Part shown: in pieces, positions 40,940-49,815 of the stretch
How the letters are laid out: each line of letters opens with the position of its first letter
Numbering within the stretch: the stretch's first letter is position 1
Assembly: GCF_000314855.2 (NCBI RefSeq)
Contig: NZ_KB233225.1
Coordinates: 183,092-247,091, forward strand
Direction: 5' to 3'
Origin: Providencia burhodogranariea DSM 19968
Lineage (GTDB): Bacteria; Pseudomonadota; Gammaproteobacteria; Enterobacterales; Enterobacteriaceae
Length of the DNA: 64,000 nucleotides
The notes under the pieces: generated by a model
The model's database searches: none
The model's input: the letters and a program-made list of their open reading frames with translations, nothing else
What the model was told of the DNA's origin: nothing
Program-made: the position numbers and the translations under genes

Positions 40940-42685
40940 GTGCGATTATTTTCACAACTACTCTGGTATTTTATTAGTGAATGGCGACGCTATGCTGGCG
41001 CAGTTTGCTTTTTAATTATCATTGCTATTTTACAGCTTATTCCACCACGACTTGTGGGGATTGTTGTAGATGGCATTAGCAATGAAACGATGGCTATGAG
41101 CCAATTGGTTTCCTATGTTGCATTGATGATATTGATTGCTGTTCTTATCTATGGGCTACGTTATGTTTGGCGGATTTGGCTATTTGGTGCTTCCTATAAA
41201 TTAGCAGTACAGCTACGTCAAAAATTCTATCGGCAATTAAGTCTTCAGAACCAATCCTTTTACTTGAGATACAGAACTGGAGATTTGATTGCTCGCACGA
41301 CTAATGATGTTGATCGTGTTGTCTTTGCCGCAGGGGAAGGGGTACTCACGTTTGTTGATTCACTCGTGATGGGCTGTGCGGTACTTATTATGATGAGTGT
41401 GGAGATTAGCTGGCAACTGACACTGTTAGCGTTGATACCTATGCCTATTATGGCTCTTGTCATCAAGCGCTATGGCGATCAACTTCACCATCGCTTTAAG
41501 TATGCTCAAGGAGCATTTTCATCTCTGAATAATCAAGCGCAAGAAAGCTTAACTAGTATTCGCATGATTAAAGCGTTTGGTCTCGAAGAGCATCAATCTA
41601 ATCAATTCGAACAAGTCGCCACGGAAGCTGGGCGTCGTAATATGCATGTCGCTAAAGTCGATGCACGCTTTGACCCGACAATTTTTATTGCTGTAGGTAT
41701 GGCTAACCTCCTTGCTGTTGCTGGGGGAAGTTGGATGGTGTTACAAGGCACTTTAACTCTGGGTGAATTAACAAGCTTTATTATGTATTTAGGTTTGATG
41801 ATTTGGCCAATGCTCGCACTAGCATGGATGTTTAATATTGTTGAACGCGGTAGTGCTGCTTACAGCCGTATTCGAGCCTTGCTCGATGAACCTTTAGTTA
41901 TTGAAGATGGACGTGAATCACTTCAAGCAGAAAGTGGAGAGTTAAACGTAGACATTAAGTCTTTTATCTATCCAGACACAGAACGTGTAGCACTTCATGA
42001 TATTAAATTTGATCTTAATCCGGGGCAATTTTTAGGGATCTGTGGGTCAACGGGAGCAGGAAAATCAACATTGATTACTTTGCTTCAACGTCAATTTGAT
42101 CTCACAGAAGGTTGTATTAATTATCAAAATAAACGATTGCCAGATATTCGACTCGATGAATGGCGAAGTCGTTTAGCGATAGTTAATCAATCACCTTTTT
42201 TATTTTCAGATACCATTGCAGGAAATATTGCATTGGGCGATCCACAAGCAACGATGGAACAAATTGAAGAGGCTGCTCGTATAGCTTGTGTTCACGAAGA
42301 CATATTGAGATTACCAGAAGGATACCAAACACAGGTTGGTGAAAGAGGTGTGATGCTTTCAGGTGGACAGAAACAGCGGATCTCTATTGCACGAGCTATT
42401 TTGCAAAATGCAGAAATTTTGATTTTAGATGATTCTCTATCTGCCGTTGATGGCCAGACTGAGTTTACTATCTTGCAAAATTTAAACCGCTGGCGACAAG
42501 GTAAGACACTTATCATCAGTGCGCACCGTTTATCGGCATTAGTAGAGGCTGATAATATTATCGTGTTATCACAAGGGGGCATAATTGCAGAGGGAATTCA
42601 CGCTTCTTTAATAGCTCAGCCGGGTTGGTATAAAGATATGTATCATTACCAACAAATTGAAGCGGCTTTGGATGGTGATTTATGA
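40940..42685 (+). CDS. mdlA: ABC transporter permease/ATP-binding protein MdlA
   Basis: Half-transporter of the multidrug-like (type IV exporter) ABC family, expected to form a heterodimer with MdlB. It has 581 residues (E. coli 590) and starts with GTG 40940, as the E. coli-like opening [18 protein letters not shown] indicates. Six membrane helices (about 1-300) precede the nucleotide-binding domain: Walker [12 protein letters not shown] near 365, signature [17 protein letters not shown] near 471 and Walker [14 protein letters not shown] near 491. Here the Walker B is followed by Asp rather than Glu, which suggests a degenerate catalytic site, as in many heterodimeric exporters. Substrate unknown. 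Confidence 0.95.
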   Translation: MRLFSQLLWYFISEWRRYAGAVCFLIIIAILQLIPPRLVGIVVDGISNETMAMSQLVSYVALMILIAVLIYGLRYVWRIWLFGASYKLAVQLRQKFYRQLSLQNQSFYLRYRTGDLIARTTNDVDRVVFAAGEGVLTFVDSLVMGCAVLIMMSVEISWQLTLLALIPMPIMALVIKRYGDQLHHRFKYAQGAFSSLNNQAQESLTSIRMIKAFGLEEHQSNQFEQVATEAGRRNMHVAKVDARFDPTIFIAVGMANLLAVAGGSWMVLQGTLTLGELTSFIMYLGLMIWPMLALAWMFNIVERGSAAYSRIRALLDEPLVIEDGRESLQAESGELNVDIKSFIYPDTERVALHDIKFDLNPGQFLGICGSTGAGKSTLITLLQRQFDLTEGCINYQNKRLPDIRLDEWRSRLAIVNQSPFLFSDTIAGNIALGDPQATMEQIEEAARIACVHEDILRLPEGYQTQVGERGVMLSGGQKQRISIARAILQNAEILILDDSLSAVDGQTEFTILQNLNRWRQGKTLIISAHRLSALVEADNIIVLSQGGIIAEGIHASLIAQPGWYKDMYHYQQIEAALDGDL

Positions 42686-44466
42686 GCCAGAGAAAACCAC
42701 TATGGCCAGCTTTAAAACGCCTATTAGCCTATGGTAAGGCTTACCGCAGAGCGATGTCAATTGGAGTCGTGATGCTATGGATTGCCGCGATTGCTGAGGT
42801 TAGCGGGCCATTACTTATAAGTTATTTTATCGATAATATGGTTGCAAAAAAACAAATCATTATGCCGTTGGCATTGTATATGGTGGTTGGTTTTGTGTTA
42901 TTACAATTAATAGCTGCGTTTTTGCACTATTATCAAAAAATATTATTTAATAAAACAGCTATCGGTATAGTACAAACGTTGCGTACTGATGTGATGAATG
43001 CTGCATTAAGGCAGCCGTTGAGTGCATTTGATAAACAACCTGTAGGGCAAATTATATCTCGAGTTACGAATGATACTGAAGTGATCAAAGATCTATTTAT
43101 TATGGTTGTACCGACGGTATTTCGTAGCTTAGCACTGATTTGTACCATGCTCATCGCAATGTTCACTCTTGAGTGGCGTATGGCTTTGGTTGCTATCATG
43201 ATATTTCCTGTTGTTATGGCTATTATGGTCATATACCAACGCTTGAGCACGCCCATAGTTCGCCGTATTCGTTCTTATCTTGCTGATATTAATAATGGTT
43301 TCAATGAGATAATTAATGGAATGACAGTGATTCAGCAGTTTCGTCAACAAGCACGGTTTGGCGAAAAAATGCTTGAATCTAGCCAAGAACATTATCGTGC
43401 TCGAATGAAGGCATTGAAACTCGATGGATTATTGCTTCGCCCTTTATTAAGCTTGATTTCTGCATTGGTTCTTTGTGGCTTATTACTATTGTTCGGATTA
43501 GATGGAACAGCAACCATTGGTGTTGGTGTTTTATATGCATTTATCAATTATTTAGGGCGTTTAAATGAACCATTGATTGAGTTGACTTCTCAACAATCGA
43601 TGTTGCAGCAAGCAGTCGTGTCTGGAGAGCGAGTATTTGAATTAATGGATAGTCCAAAGCAAGGTTATGGTGAAAATATACAACCATTACAAGGCGGTGC
43701 TATCGATATTCAAAACCTATCATTTGCATATCGTGAAAATAAAAATGTGCTAAATGATATTAACCTTCATGTTCCTGAAAATAGTTTTCTTGCATTGGTA
43801 GGGCATACAGGTAGTGGTAAAAGTACCATAGCAAACTTGATTATGGGCTATTACCCTTGGCAGAAAGGTGAGATTTTACTTGATGGGCGAAATTTGCACT
43901 CGCTTTCGCACCAAGTTCTACGCAATGGCATCGCAATGGTGCAACAAGATCCTGTCGTATTAGCGGCATCATTTTTCGATAATGTTGCATTAGGGCGAGA
44001 TGTGACACAAGAAAAAGTTTGGCAAATGCTAGAAACAGTACAGCTAGCTGAATATGTACGCTTATTGCCTGATGGACTTGATACACTATTAGGTGAGCAA
44101 GGGAATACGCTTTCTGTCGGGCAAAGGCAGCTGCTAGCGATAGCTCGTGTATTAGTTGTGACCCCCAAAATTTTAATTCTTGATGAAGCAACAGCTAATA
44201 TCGATTCAGGAACTGAACAAGCAATTCAAAAAGCACTGCGGATTATTCGAGAGACAACAACATTAGTCGTTATTGCTCATCGATTATCTACGATCGTTGA
44301 TGCGGAGCAAGTTGTTGTGCTCCATCGTGGTGCAATTGTTGAGAAAGGAAACCATGCACAATTGCTACAACAAAAAGGGCGGTACTTCCAAATGTACCAG
44401 CTACAGCAAGTTGGGGAATCATTAAATTCACATGATGATACCGTGTCTGAATCAATTTTAATCTAG
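42682..44466 (+). CDS. mdlB: ABC transporter permease/ATP-binding protein MdlB
   Basis: Partner of MdlA, overlapping its end by four bases (ATGA), so the two are translationally coupled. It has 594 residues (E. coli 593), with six membrane helices and an ATP-binding domain with Walker [10 protein letters not shown] near 374, signature [16 protein letters not shown] near 478 and Walker [13 protein letters not shown] near 500, including the catalytic Glu that MdlA lacks. Thus the heterodimer has one complete ATPase site. The sequence has been linked to multidrug-type export, but the substrate is unproven. A strong terminator follows. Confidence 0.95.
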   Translation: MSQRKPLWPALKRLLAYGKAYRRAMSIGVVMLWIAAIAEVSGPLLISYFIDNMVAKKQIIMPLALYMVVGFVLLQLIAAFLHYYQKILFNKTAIGIVQTLRTDVMNAALRQPLSAFDKQPVGQIISRVTNDTEVIKDLFIMVVPTVFRSLALICTMLIAMFTLEWRMALVAIMIFPVVMAIMVIYQRLSTPIVRRIRSYLADINNGFNEIINGMTVIQQFRQQARFGEKMLESSQEHYRARMKALKLDGLLLRPLLSLISALVLCGLLLLFGLDGTATIGVGVLYAFINYLGRLNEPLIELTSQQSMLQQAVVSGERVFELMDSPKQGYGENIQPLQGGAIDIQNLSFAYRENKNVLNDINLHVPENSFLALVGHTGSGKSTIANLIMGYYPWQKGEILLDGRNLHSLSHQVLRNGIAMVQQDPVVLAASFFDNVALGRDVTQEKVWQMLETVQLAEYVRLLPDGLDTLLGEQGNTLSVGQRQLLAIARVLVVTPKILILDEATANIDSGTEQAIQKALRIIRETTTLVVIAHRLSTIVDAEQVVVLHRGAIVEKGNHAQLLQQKGRYFQMYQLQQVGESLNSHDDTVSESILI

Positions 44467-44473
44467 TTATTGT

Positions 44474-44490
44474 TGCACATTTGTAATGCA
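44474..44490 (+). promoter_or_regulatory. Candidate NtrC-binding site upstream of glnK
   Basis: TGCACATTTGTAATGCA is a 17-base near-palindrome close to the NtrC consensus (TGCACC-N5-TGGTGCA). It lies 113 bases upstream of the sigma-54 promoter, just after the mdlB stop. Enhancer-type spacing is usual for NtrC. Confidence 0.5.
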
Positions 44491-44495
44491 TTCGA

Positions 44496-44530
44496 AAAAG
44501 GCCACTCATTTGAGTGGCCTTTTGTTTTTT
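44496..44530 (+). terminator. Rho-independent terminator after mdlB
   Basis: AAAAGGCCACTCA at 44496-44508 pairs with TGAGTGGCCTTTT at 44511-44523, followed by GTTTTTT. It is one of the strongest terminators in the window and isolates the glnK promoter from mdlAB. Confidence 0.92.
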
Positions 44531-44586
44531 CATTACTATTTGAATTATAAGAATAATTGGTTTAAGTTTGTTACTTTTTGTTTTTT

Positions 44587-44601
44587 TGGCACGCTACTTG
44601 C
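44587..44601 (+). promoter_or_regulatory. Sigma-54 promoter of glnK-amtB
   Basis: TGGCACG at 44587-44593, four bases, then TTGC at 44598-44601 match the -24/-12 consensus of RpoN promoters exactly (GG and GC ten bases apart). Transcription would begin about 70 bases before glnK. Confidence 0.9.
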
Positions 44602-44647
44602 TTTAAGTGTTATTGCAGTCTTGAGTGTTGCTACTGCGTGTATTTAG

Positions 44648-45022
<375 letters not shown>

Positions 45023-45032
45023 GAGAACGGCG

Positions 45033-46316
45033 ATGAGTAAACTGTTTCAGTGTTTGTATTTGCTAATTATGGTGTGTTTTCCTGTCAGTGTATTTGCAGC
45101 TGATACGACCTTAGATAAAGCTGATAATGCATTTATGATGGTTTGTACCGCATTGGTTTTATTCATGATCGTTCCTGGTATCGCCTTATTTTATGGAGGC
45201 TTACTCAGAAGTAAAAACGTATTGTCATTGATGGCTCAAACCATGGTTATTCTAGCGCTCGTATCTGTGATTTGGGTAGTTTATGGTTATAGTTTTGCTT
45301 TTAGTGAAGGAAATGATTTCTTTGGTGGTTTTGAGCAGTTTATGCTTAAAGGAATTAGCATTGAAAGCTTATCAGCAACAATTCCACAATTCGTCCATGT
45401 TGCATTCCAAGGTGCTTTTGCATGTTTGACTGTTGCACTGGTTGTCGGTGCACTGGGTGAAAGAATCAAATTTTCCGCCATACTTATATTTACATTTATT
45501 TGGACAACATTTGCCTATTTGCCAATGGCGCATATGGTCTGGGGTGGTGGATTGTTAGCTCAAGATGGTGCATTGGATTTTGCTGGCGGAACAGTTGTTC
45601 ATATTAATGCTGCGGTTGCAGGTCTTGTAGGTGCCTACTTACTTGGTAAACGAACTGGTTTAGGTAAAGAGGCAATTAAACCACATAATCTACCAATGGT
45701 GTTTATGGGAACAGCAATTCTCTTTATTGGTTGGTTTGGTTTTAATGCAGGCTCTGCAGGAAGTGCTGATTCGATTGCTGCATTAGCATTTATTAACACT
45801 GTGATTGCGGCATCTGGGGCAATTTTATCATGGACAATTGGCGAGTGGATATTTAGGGATAAACCTTCACTATTAGGTGCTTGTTCTGGATGTTTAGCGG
45901 GTTTAGTTGGTGTTACACCAGCGGCAGGAACCGTAGGTGTTGGAGGTGCACTAATAATTGGTTTAGTGTCTGGTATTGCAGGGCTATGGGGTGTTGTTAT
46001 TCTTAAACGCTGGTTGAAAGTTGATGATGTGTGCGATGTATTTGGTGTACATGGCGTTTGTGGTGTGGTTGGTTGTTTACTCACCGGCGTCTTTACATCA
46101 GCCACCTTAGGCGGTATGGGTTATGCTGAAGGCGTCACCATGATTAAGCAAGTTGGAATTCAGGCATTTAGCGTACTTATATGTGTCGTATGGACAGCGA
46201 TTGTTGCCTATCTGGCTTTCGTTATTGCGGATAAAACAACAGGACTACGTGTCAATGTTGAACACGAAAGAGAAGGTCTCGACATTACTTATCATGGTGA
46301 AAGTGCGTATAATTAA
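45033..46316 (+). CDS. amtB: Ammonium transporter AmtB
   Basis: Trimeric inner-membrane ammonia/ammonium channel regulated by GlnK. ATG 45033 with AGGAG at 45021-45025 gives 427 residues (E. coli 428), including a cleavable signal peptide ending VFAADTTLDKADNAF near residue 22. Eleven membrane helices follow, with the twin-His pore residues in AGGTVVHINAAVAGLVGAYL near 181 and VFGVHGVCGVVGCLLTG near 329, and the entry gate around FYGGLLRSKNVLS. A longer in-frame reading beginning inside glnK at 44970 is not needed. A hairpin terminator follows. Confidence 0.97.
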   Translation: MSKLFQCLYLLIMVCFPVSVFAADTTLDKADNAFMMVCTALVLFMIVPGIALFYGGLLRSKNVLSLMAQTMVILALVSVIWVVYGYSFAFSEGNDFFGGFEQFMLKGISIESLSATIPQFVHVAFQGAFACLTVALVVGALGERIKFSAILIFTFIWTTFAYLPMAHMVWGGGLLAQDGALDFAGGTVVHINAAVAGLVGAYLLGKRTGLGKEAIKPHNLPMVFMGTAILFIGWFGFNAGSAGSADSIAALAFINTVIAASGAILSWTIGEWIFRDKPSLLGACSGCLAGLVGVTPAAGTVGVGGALIIGLVSGIAGLWGVVILKRWLKVDDVCDVFGVHGVCGVVGCLLTGVFTSATLGGMGYAEGVTMIKQVGIQAFSVLICVVWTAIVAYLAFVIADKTTGLRVNVEHEREGLDITYHGESAYN

Positions 46317-46356
46317 TTACATGTAACTTAGTACTAACTATAATAATATTTACGAT

Positions 46357-46388
46357 AACGGCAGCAATATATGCTGCCGTTGTTCTTA
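46357..46388 (+). terminator. Terminator after amtB
   Basis: AACGGCAGCA at 46357-46366 pairs with TGCTGCCGTT at 46372-46381, followed by GTTCTTA. The genes amtB and tesB converge here, so it may serve both strands. Confidence 0.65.
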
Positions 46389-46454
46389 TGAGTGATTTCA
46401 ATACGATGTAGTCATTACTTGCGTAAGATTTGATTTATTAACCTAAGTTAAAGC

Positions 46455-47321
46455 TTAATGAGGTTTTCTTTTTCGTATCACACCTTCTTGAACCGCAGTG
46501 GCAACTAAAGCTCCTTTTTTGTTGTAGATTTGACCTTTAACAAAACCACGGCCTCCAGAAGCTGAAGGGCTTTCAATTGCATATAACAACCAATCATCAA
46601 TTCTGAACGGACGGTGATACCACATTGAATGGTCGATGGTTGCAACCTGTAAATCTCTTTCCATAAAACCGCGACCATGTGGCTGCAATGTTGCAGGCAA
46701 AAAATTATAGTCCGAGGCATAGCCTAATAAATAATTATGAAGTGAGGAGATATCAGGTAATTGCCCTTTTGTTTTAAACCAAATATAACGAAAAGGCTCT
46801 AGTGGAGGGCTGTCAAATGGGCTATAAAACTGTACGGGACGAAATTCAAAAGGATTTGGGCGTAAAGCGTATTTTTTTATAGATTCAGGTAATTTATCGG
46901 CTAGACGCTGAATGATTTCATCTTGTGAAATTAAGGCTTCAGGAGATGGAACTTCAGGCATGACATTTTGGTGGTTAAAACCTTCTTCTTGCGACTGAAA
47001 AGATGCAGTCATAAAAAAAATAGGCTTACCATGTTGAATAGCACTGATACGGCGAGTACTGAAGCTACCACCGTCTCGTAATATCTCAACATCATAAATA
47101 ATAGGATGTTTGCTATCACCTGGACGCAAGAAGTAACTATGGAATGAGTTGATGACTCGGTCTTCAGGGATTGTTTGCTCTGCTGCATACATTGCTTGTC
47201 CAACAACTTGCCCACCAAAAACTTGTGGCAAACCAAGATCTTCACTTTGACCTCTGAAGATACCTTCCTCGATTTTTTCCAGCTCTAAAAGACTGATTAA
47301 GTTTTGCAGTTCTGGGCTCAT
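46455..47321 (-). CDS. tesB: Acyl-CoA thioesterase II TesB
   Basis: Double-hotdog cytoplasmic thioesterase hydrolysing medium- and long-chain acyl-CoA. ATG 47321 ([20 protein letters not shown]) gives 288 residues (E. coli 286). A GTG/ATG-type reading to 47336 would add five. Motifs: [15 protein letters not shown] near residue 35, [15 protein letters not shown] near 62, and the catalytic Asp in [14 protein letters not shown] near 206, with Gln in VQEGVIRKR near 280. It is convergent with amtB and divergent from ybaY, as in E. coli. Confidence 0.97.
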   Translation of the reverse strand: MSPELQNLISLLELEKIEEGIFRGQSEDLGLPQVFGGQVVGQAMYAAEQTIPEDRVINSFHSYFLRPGDSKHPIIYDVEILRDGGSFSTRRISAIQHGKPIFFMTASFQSQEEGFNHQNVMPEVPSPEALISQDEIIQRLADKLPESIKKYALRPNPFEFRPVQFYSPFDSPPLEPFRYIWFKTKGQLPDISSLHNYLLGYASDYNFLPATLQPHGRGFMERDLQVATIDHSMWYHRPFRIDDWLLYAIESPSASGGRGFVKGQIYNKKGALVATAVQEGVIRKRKPH

Positions 47322-47555
47322 AATAACCTTGACCATTGATTAATAAATATCAGATTGGGGTATTTTCACATCAATATACAAAAATAGGTAGACAGTTTCT
47401 GCTTTAGATGCAAAATTGATATACTTTGTTACATTTTGAAATGTTATTTTCTTGATGAGTCTTTTTTAGCTATAATCTAACTATCTTCAATAAAAATAAT
47501 ATTATTAATACAGAATGGATTTTTTGATAATAATTTGTTTTTTTAGGTATTTATC

Positions 47556-48008
47556 ATGAAATTACACCAATATGCCACTAGCTTCATTTTTCTTGCTCTG
47601 TTAGCGGGTTGTGAAGGTCATAAAGAAAAAGAGACTAAGCTTGGTATAACCAATCATACGGTAAAACAAAGCTTAGAAACTAATGAGATTAATGGAAAAA
47701 TTTTTATTTTACAGCGTATTGCCTTGCCTGATAACGCAGTGGTTACGGTAACGTTGACAGATACTTCGATGGTAGGTCTACCAGCCTTAATTTTATCCCA
47801 AAAATATTATGATACTCAAGGTAAGCAATCGCCTTTTCCATTTAAACTGAGTTATCAGAAGGATGAAGTTCCTCCGAATGCCTACCTTACTGTCAGTGCA
47901 ACTATTTCTGTCGATGGTGAAACATGGTTTATAACAGAGAAAAAGCATGAGGTGATTAATAATGGTATAACGAAAGATATCGAATTAGTGCTTGTACCTG
48001 CACAATAA
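47556..48008 (+). CDS. ybaY: YbaY family lipoprotein
   Basis: Outer-membrane lipoprotein of unknown function, related to the YscW/type III-secretion pilotin-like family. It has 150 residues, shorter than the E. coli 190. The signal peptide ends in the lipobox LLAGC with Cys near residue 19. The mature domain shows the family pattern GKIFILQRIALPDNAVVTVT and ISVDGETWFITEKKHEVINN. Its position between tesB and the 4.5S RNA gene matches E. coli (tesB-ybaY region; ffs nearby). Confidence 0.88.
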   Translation: MKLHQYATSFIFLALLAGCEGHKEKETKLGITNHTVKQSLETNEINGKIFILQRIALPDNAVVTVTLTDTSMVGLPALILSQKYYDTQGKQSPFPFKLSYQKDEVPPNAYLTVSATISVDGETWFITEKKHEVINNGITKDIELVLVPAQ

Positions 48009-48079
48009 TGGTTAATTATTAGGTTAAAAATACACAAAAGTCTTATTGTGTAATAAAACATCACTTAGAGGTGGTTTTC

Positions 48080-48108
48080 TTGCTATTTCTGATTTCATCA
48101 AGCATAAT
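48080..48108 (+). promoter_or_regulatory. Promoter of ffs (4.5S RNA)
   Basis: TTGCTA at 48080-48085 and CATAAT at 48103-48108 are spaced by 17 bases. Transcription would begin near 48115, giving a 5-prime leader of about 21 bases before the mature 4.5S RNA; the E. coli precursor likewise carries a short 5-prime leader that is removed. Confidence 0.6.
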
Positions 48109-48135
48109 GCACCTGCTTTTTAGGAAGCATTCTAT

Positions 48136-48249
48136 GGGGGCTCTGTTGGTTCTCCCGCAACGCTAACTTGTTAACTTGGTCAGGTCCGGAAGGAAGCAGC
48201 CATGGCAGGGGATGTGTGTGCCGGGATGTCGCTGGCAGAGCTCCCACCC
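48136..48249 (+). ncRNA. ffs: Signal recognition particle 4.5S RNA
   Basis: A 114-base RNA that forms the bacterial signal recognition particle with Ffh and targets inner-membrane proteins to the translocon. The ends GGGGGCTCTG (48136-48145) and CAGAGCTCCCACCC (48236-48249) pair as the terminal helix. The conserved apical loop GGTCCGGAAGGAAGCAGCC and ATGTCGCTGGCAGAG are present. Length matches E. coli. The coding strand is plus. The following 48250-48519 contains no gene I can support. Confidence 0.97.
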
Positions 48250-48519
48250 AATTCAGTTCTAATTGCCTTTCTTCTTATCTTCAGCTTAGCCATAAATTTT
48301 ATCAAAAAAATATATTCAGCTATAAACGAGAACAACTTAAAAATAAAGTTATGAAATTTATTTATATATTATGAAATGTTTTATATTTATAAGATATTCT
48401 TATTCTAATGGATACTTTTTGTTAAAGCATTAAAAGCTAACGTGGAAAAATAATGTTTAGCAAGATGAAATACACGAGAGATGGGTGCGCTAGTATGACT
48501 ATGTGCAATGATATGTTAT

Positions 48520-48555
48520 AAAAATATATTGAGCCGATAAAATGAACTATCGGCT
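48520..48555 (-). terminator. Rho-independent terminator after hha
   Basis: AGCCGATA at 48532-48539 pairs with TATCGGCT at 48548-48555. On the minus strand it is followed by CAATATATTTTT. It lies 36 bases after the hha stop and ends the tomB-hha transcript. Confidence 0.7.
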
Positions 48556-48590
48556 ATAACCAGTTATTATCTGAGTTTATTAATAAGTAG

Positions 48591-48794
48591 TTATCTAACA
48601 AATTTCCAAACTGATGCTGGAATTTTGTCATAAAGTTTATTCATAGTCAGTTCTGCTAGGCGATGGTCAGCTGCTGAGTAAAATAACTCCAGCTCGTCCT
48701 CTGAAAGTTCATACTTATTTTTCTCAATTACACGTTCAAGTGTATCAATAGTTGTGCATTTTCTTAAACGCATCAGATAATCAGTTTTGGTCAT
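48591..48794 (-). CDS. hha: Hemolysin expression modulator Hha
   Basis: Small nucleoid-associated regulator that binds H-NS and silences horizontally acquired and virulence genes; together with TomB it is described as a toxin-antitoxin pair in E. coli. It has 67 residues (E. coli 72), lacking only the first five (MSEKP). The rest is almost identical: [40 protein letters not shown] and [14 protein letters not shown] precedes the ATG on the coding strand. It lies 85 bases after tomB. Confidence 0.96.
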   Translation of the reverse strand: MTKTDYLMRLRKCTTIDTLERVIEKNKYELSEDELELFYSAADHRLAELTMNKLYDKIPASVWKFVR

Positions 48795-48879
48795 AATACC
48801 CTTTCTTTCTTTTATTTATTGATAGCTAAAAACTTTATAACATGCGGTGTTATAGCTTATTTAATAATGAATAATATCT

Positions 48880-49248
48880 TTATGTTTTACTGGTTGGACA
48901 CTTTAAATCATCATCAAGGACTGCGACAAGGTTTTGATTCATACTTTGCCAATCAATAATTTCACTTAGAGTTATTACAGGGCTGCCGAATAAATCATAA
49001 GTCTCATCAAGATACTCTTCAACTAATGATATAACGAGATTTTCTTTTGGATATTTAATCTTATATTGCCATACAAAGGCTGTAATATGCTCAATAAGTT
49101 CATTCAATCTAGCACTCTGTGGAGAACTTAGATCATTTATCCAATGTGTATTAGTCTTCTGTAAACTTGAAATTGCTTCTCGATTCAGGCTGTTACACAA
49201 ATATTTTAACTCGGATATATCATAATTCTTGGGTGAGTATTCATCCAT
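48880..49248 (-). CDS. tomB: Hha toxicity modulator / antitoxin TomB
   Basis: Acidic partner of Hha (YbaJ), which attenuates Hha toxicity and influences biofilm formation. In E. coli oxidation of Cys18 of TomB drives oxygen-dependent inactivation of Hha. ATG 49248 follows a strong GGAGGTG ribosome-binding site and gives 122 residues (E. coli 124). A longer reading to 49275 adds nine unlikely residues. Cys18 is conserved in MDEYSPKNYDISELKYLC. Further matches are LNELIEHITAFVWQYKIKYP near 44 and LVEEYLDETYDLFGS near 71. The E. coli neighbour acrAB is absent. Confidence 0.93.
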   Translation of the reverse strand: MDEYSPKNYDISELKYLCNSLNREAISSLQKTNTHWINDLSSPQSARLNELIEHITAFVWQYKIKYPKENLVISLVEEYLDETYDLFGSPVITLSEIIDWQSMNQNLVAVLDDDLKCPTSKT

Positions 49249-49764
49249 AATCACCTCCGCGGGCGAGATGAGCATTCGCTATGTGTATTTCTATATCAAA
49301 TAATCAAGTATTAACTAAATAAAAAGAGCCGTAGTTAATACAAAATTTAGTTTAATCAATATCTTACATAATATAGATACTATTTAAATAGATGCAGTTT
49401 TAGAAGCATCAATAATGACATTATTAATATTTAAATACGGACTTAAAGTGCTAACTATTTTTGCTATGCTAGTAATATAGCACTTTTATTGCATAAGTCA
49501 CCACCTGACTAGTATTTTTTTTTAAATAAAAGTACGTAAAGTAACTTATCATACTATCTATATTGACTAAATGCTATTTTTATAGAACTTTATATGGGGT
49601 TAGTAGTGCTTTTCATTTATTTACAAAAAACAATGATGATTTTAACTTAAACTACGAAGAATGAAATAATCTAAAGAAAAATTTTTAACAATGTTGTAAA
49701 GGTATTAGCTACAATCAAATATGATACCAATATTGATAAATATAATTAATTTTTGGTATCAAAG
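49249..49764. other. Gene-free AT-rich junction between tomB and mltD
   Basis: About 0.5 kb with no coding region I can support. It joins the tesB-ffs-hha-tomB block to the mltD-gloB-dnaQ block, which are far apart in E. coli. It contains a distant pair AAAGTGCTA (49445-49453) and TAGCACTTT (49478-49486), which could form a nine-base stem with a 24-base loop. The tomB promoter must lie at its left end. Confidence 0.45.
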
Positions 49765-49800
49765 GTTATATACCTACCGATTAATCAGTAGGTATATAAC
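49765..49800 (-). terminator. Inverted repeat downstream of mltD
   Basis: Perfect 13-base arms: GTTATATACCTAC at 49765-49777 and GTAGGTATATAAC at 49788-49800, with a ten-base loop that itself contains the palindrome GATTAATC. On the minus strand it is followed by CTTTGATACCAAAAATT. It is the best candidate terminator for mltD, 16 bases past the stop, though the U tract is weak. Confidence 0.55.
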
Positions 49801-49815
49801 AAATTTGTATTTTAT

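Noticed and set aside
48168-48374. 68-codon reading frame over ffs
   Set aside because: It lies inside the structured 4.5S RNA gene, which fully explains the sequence.
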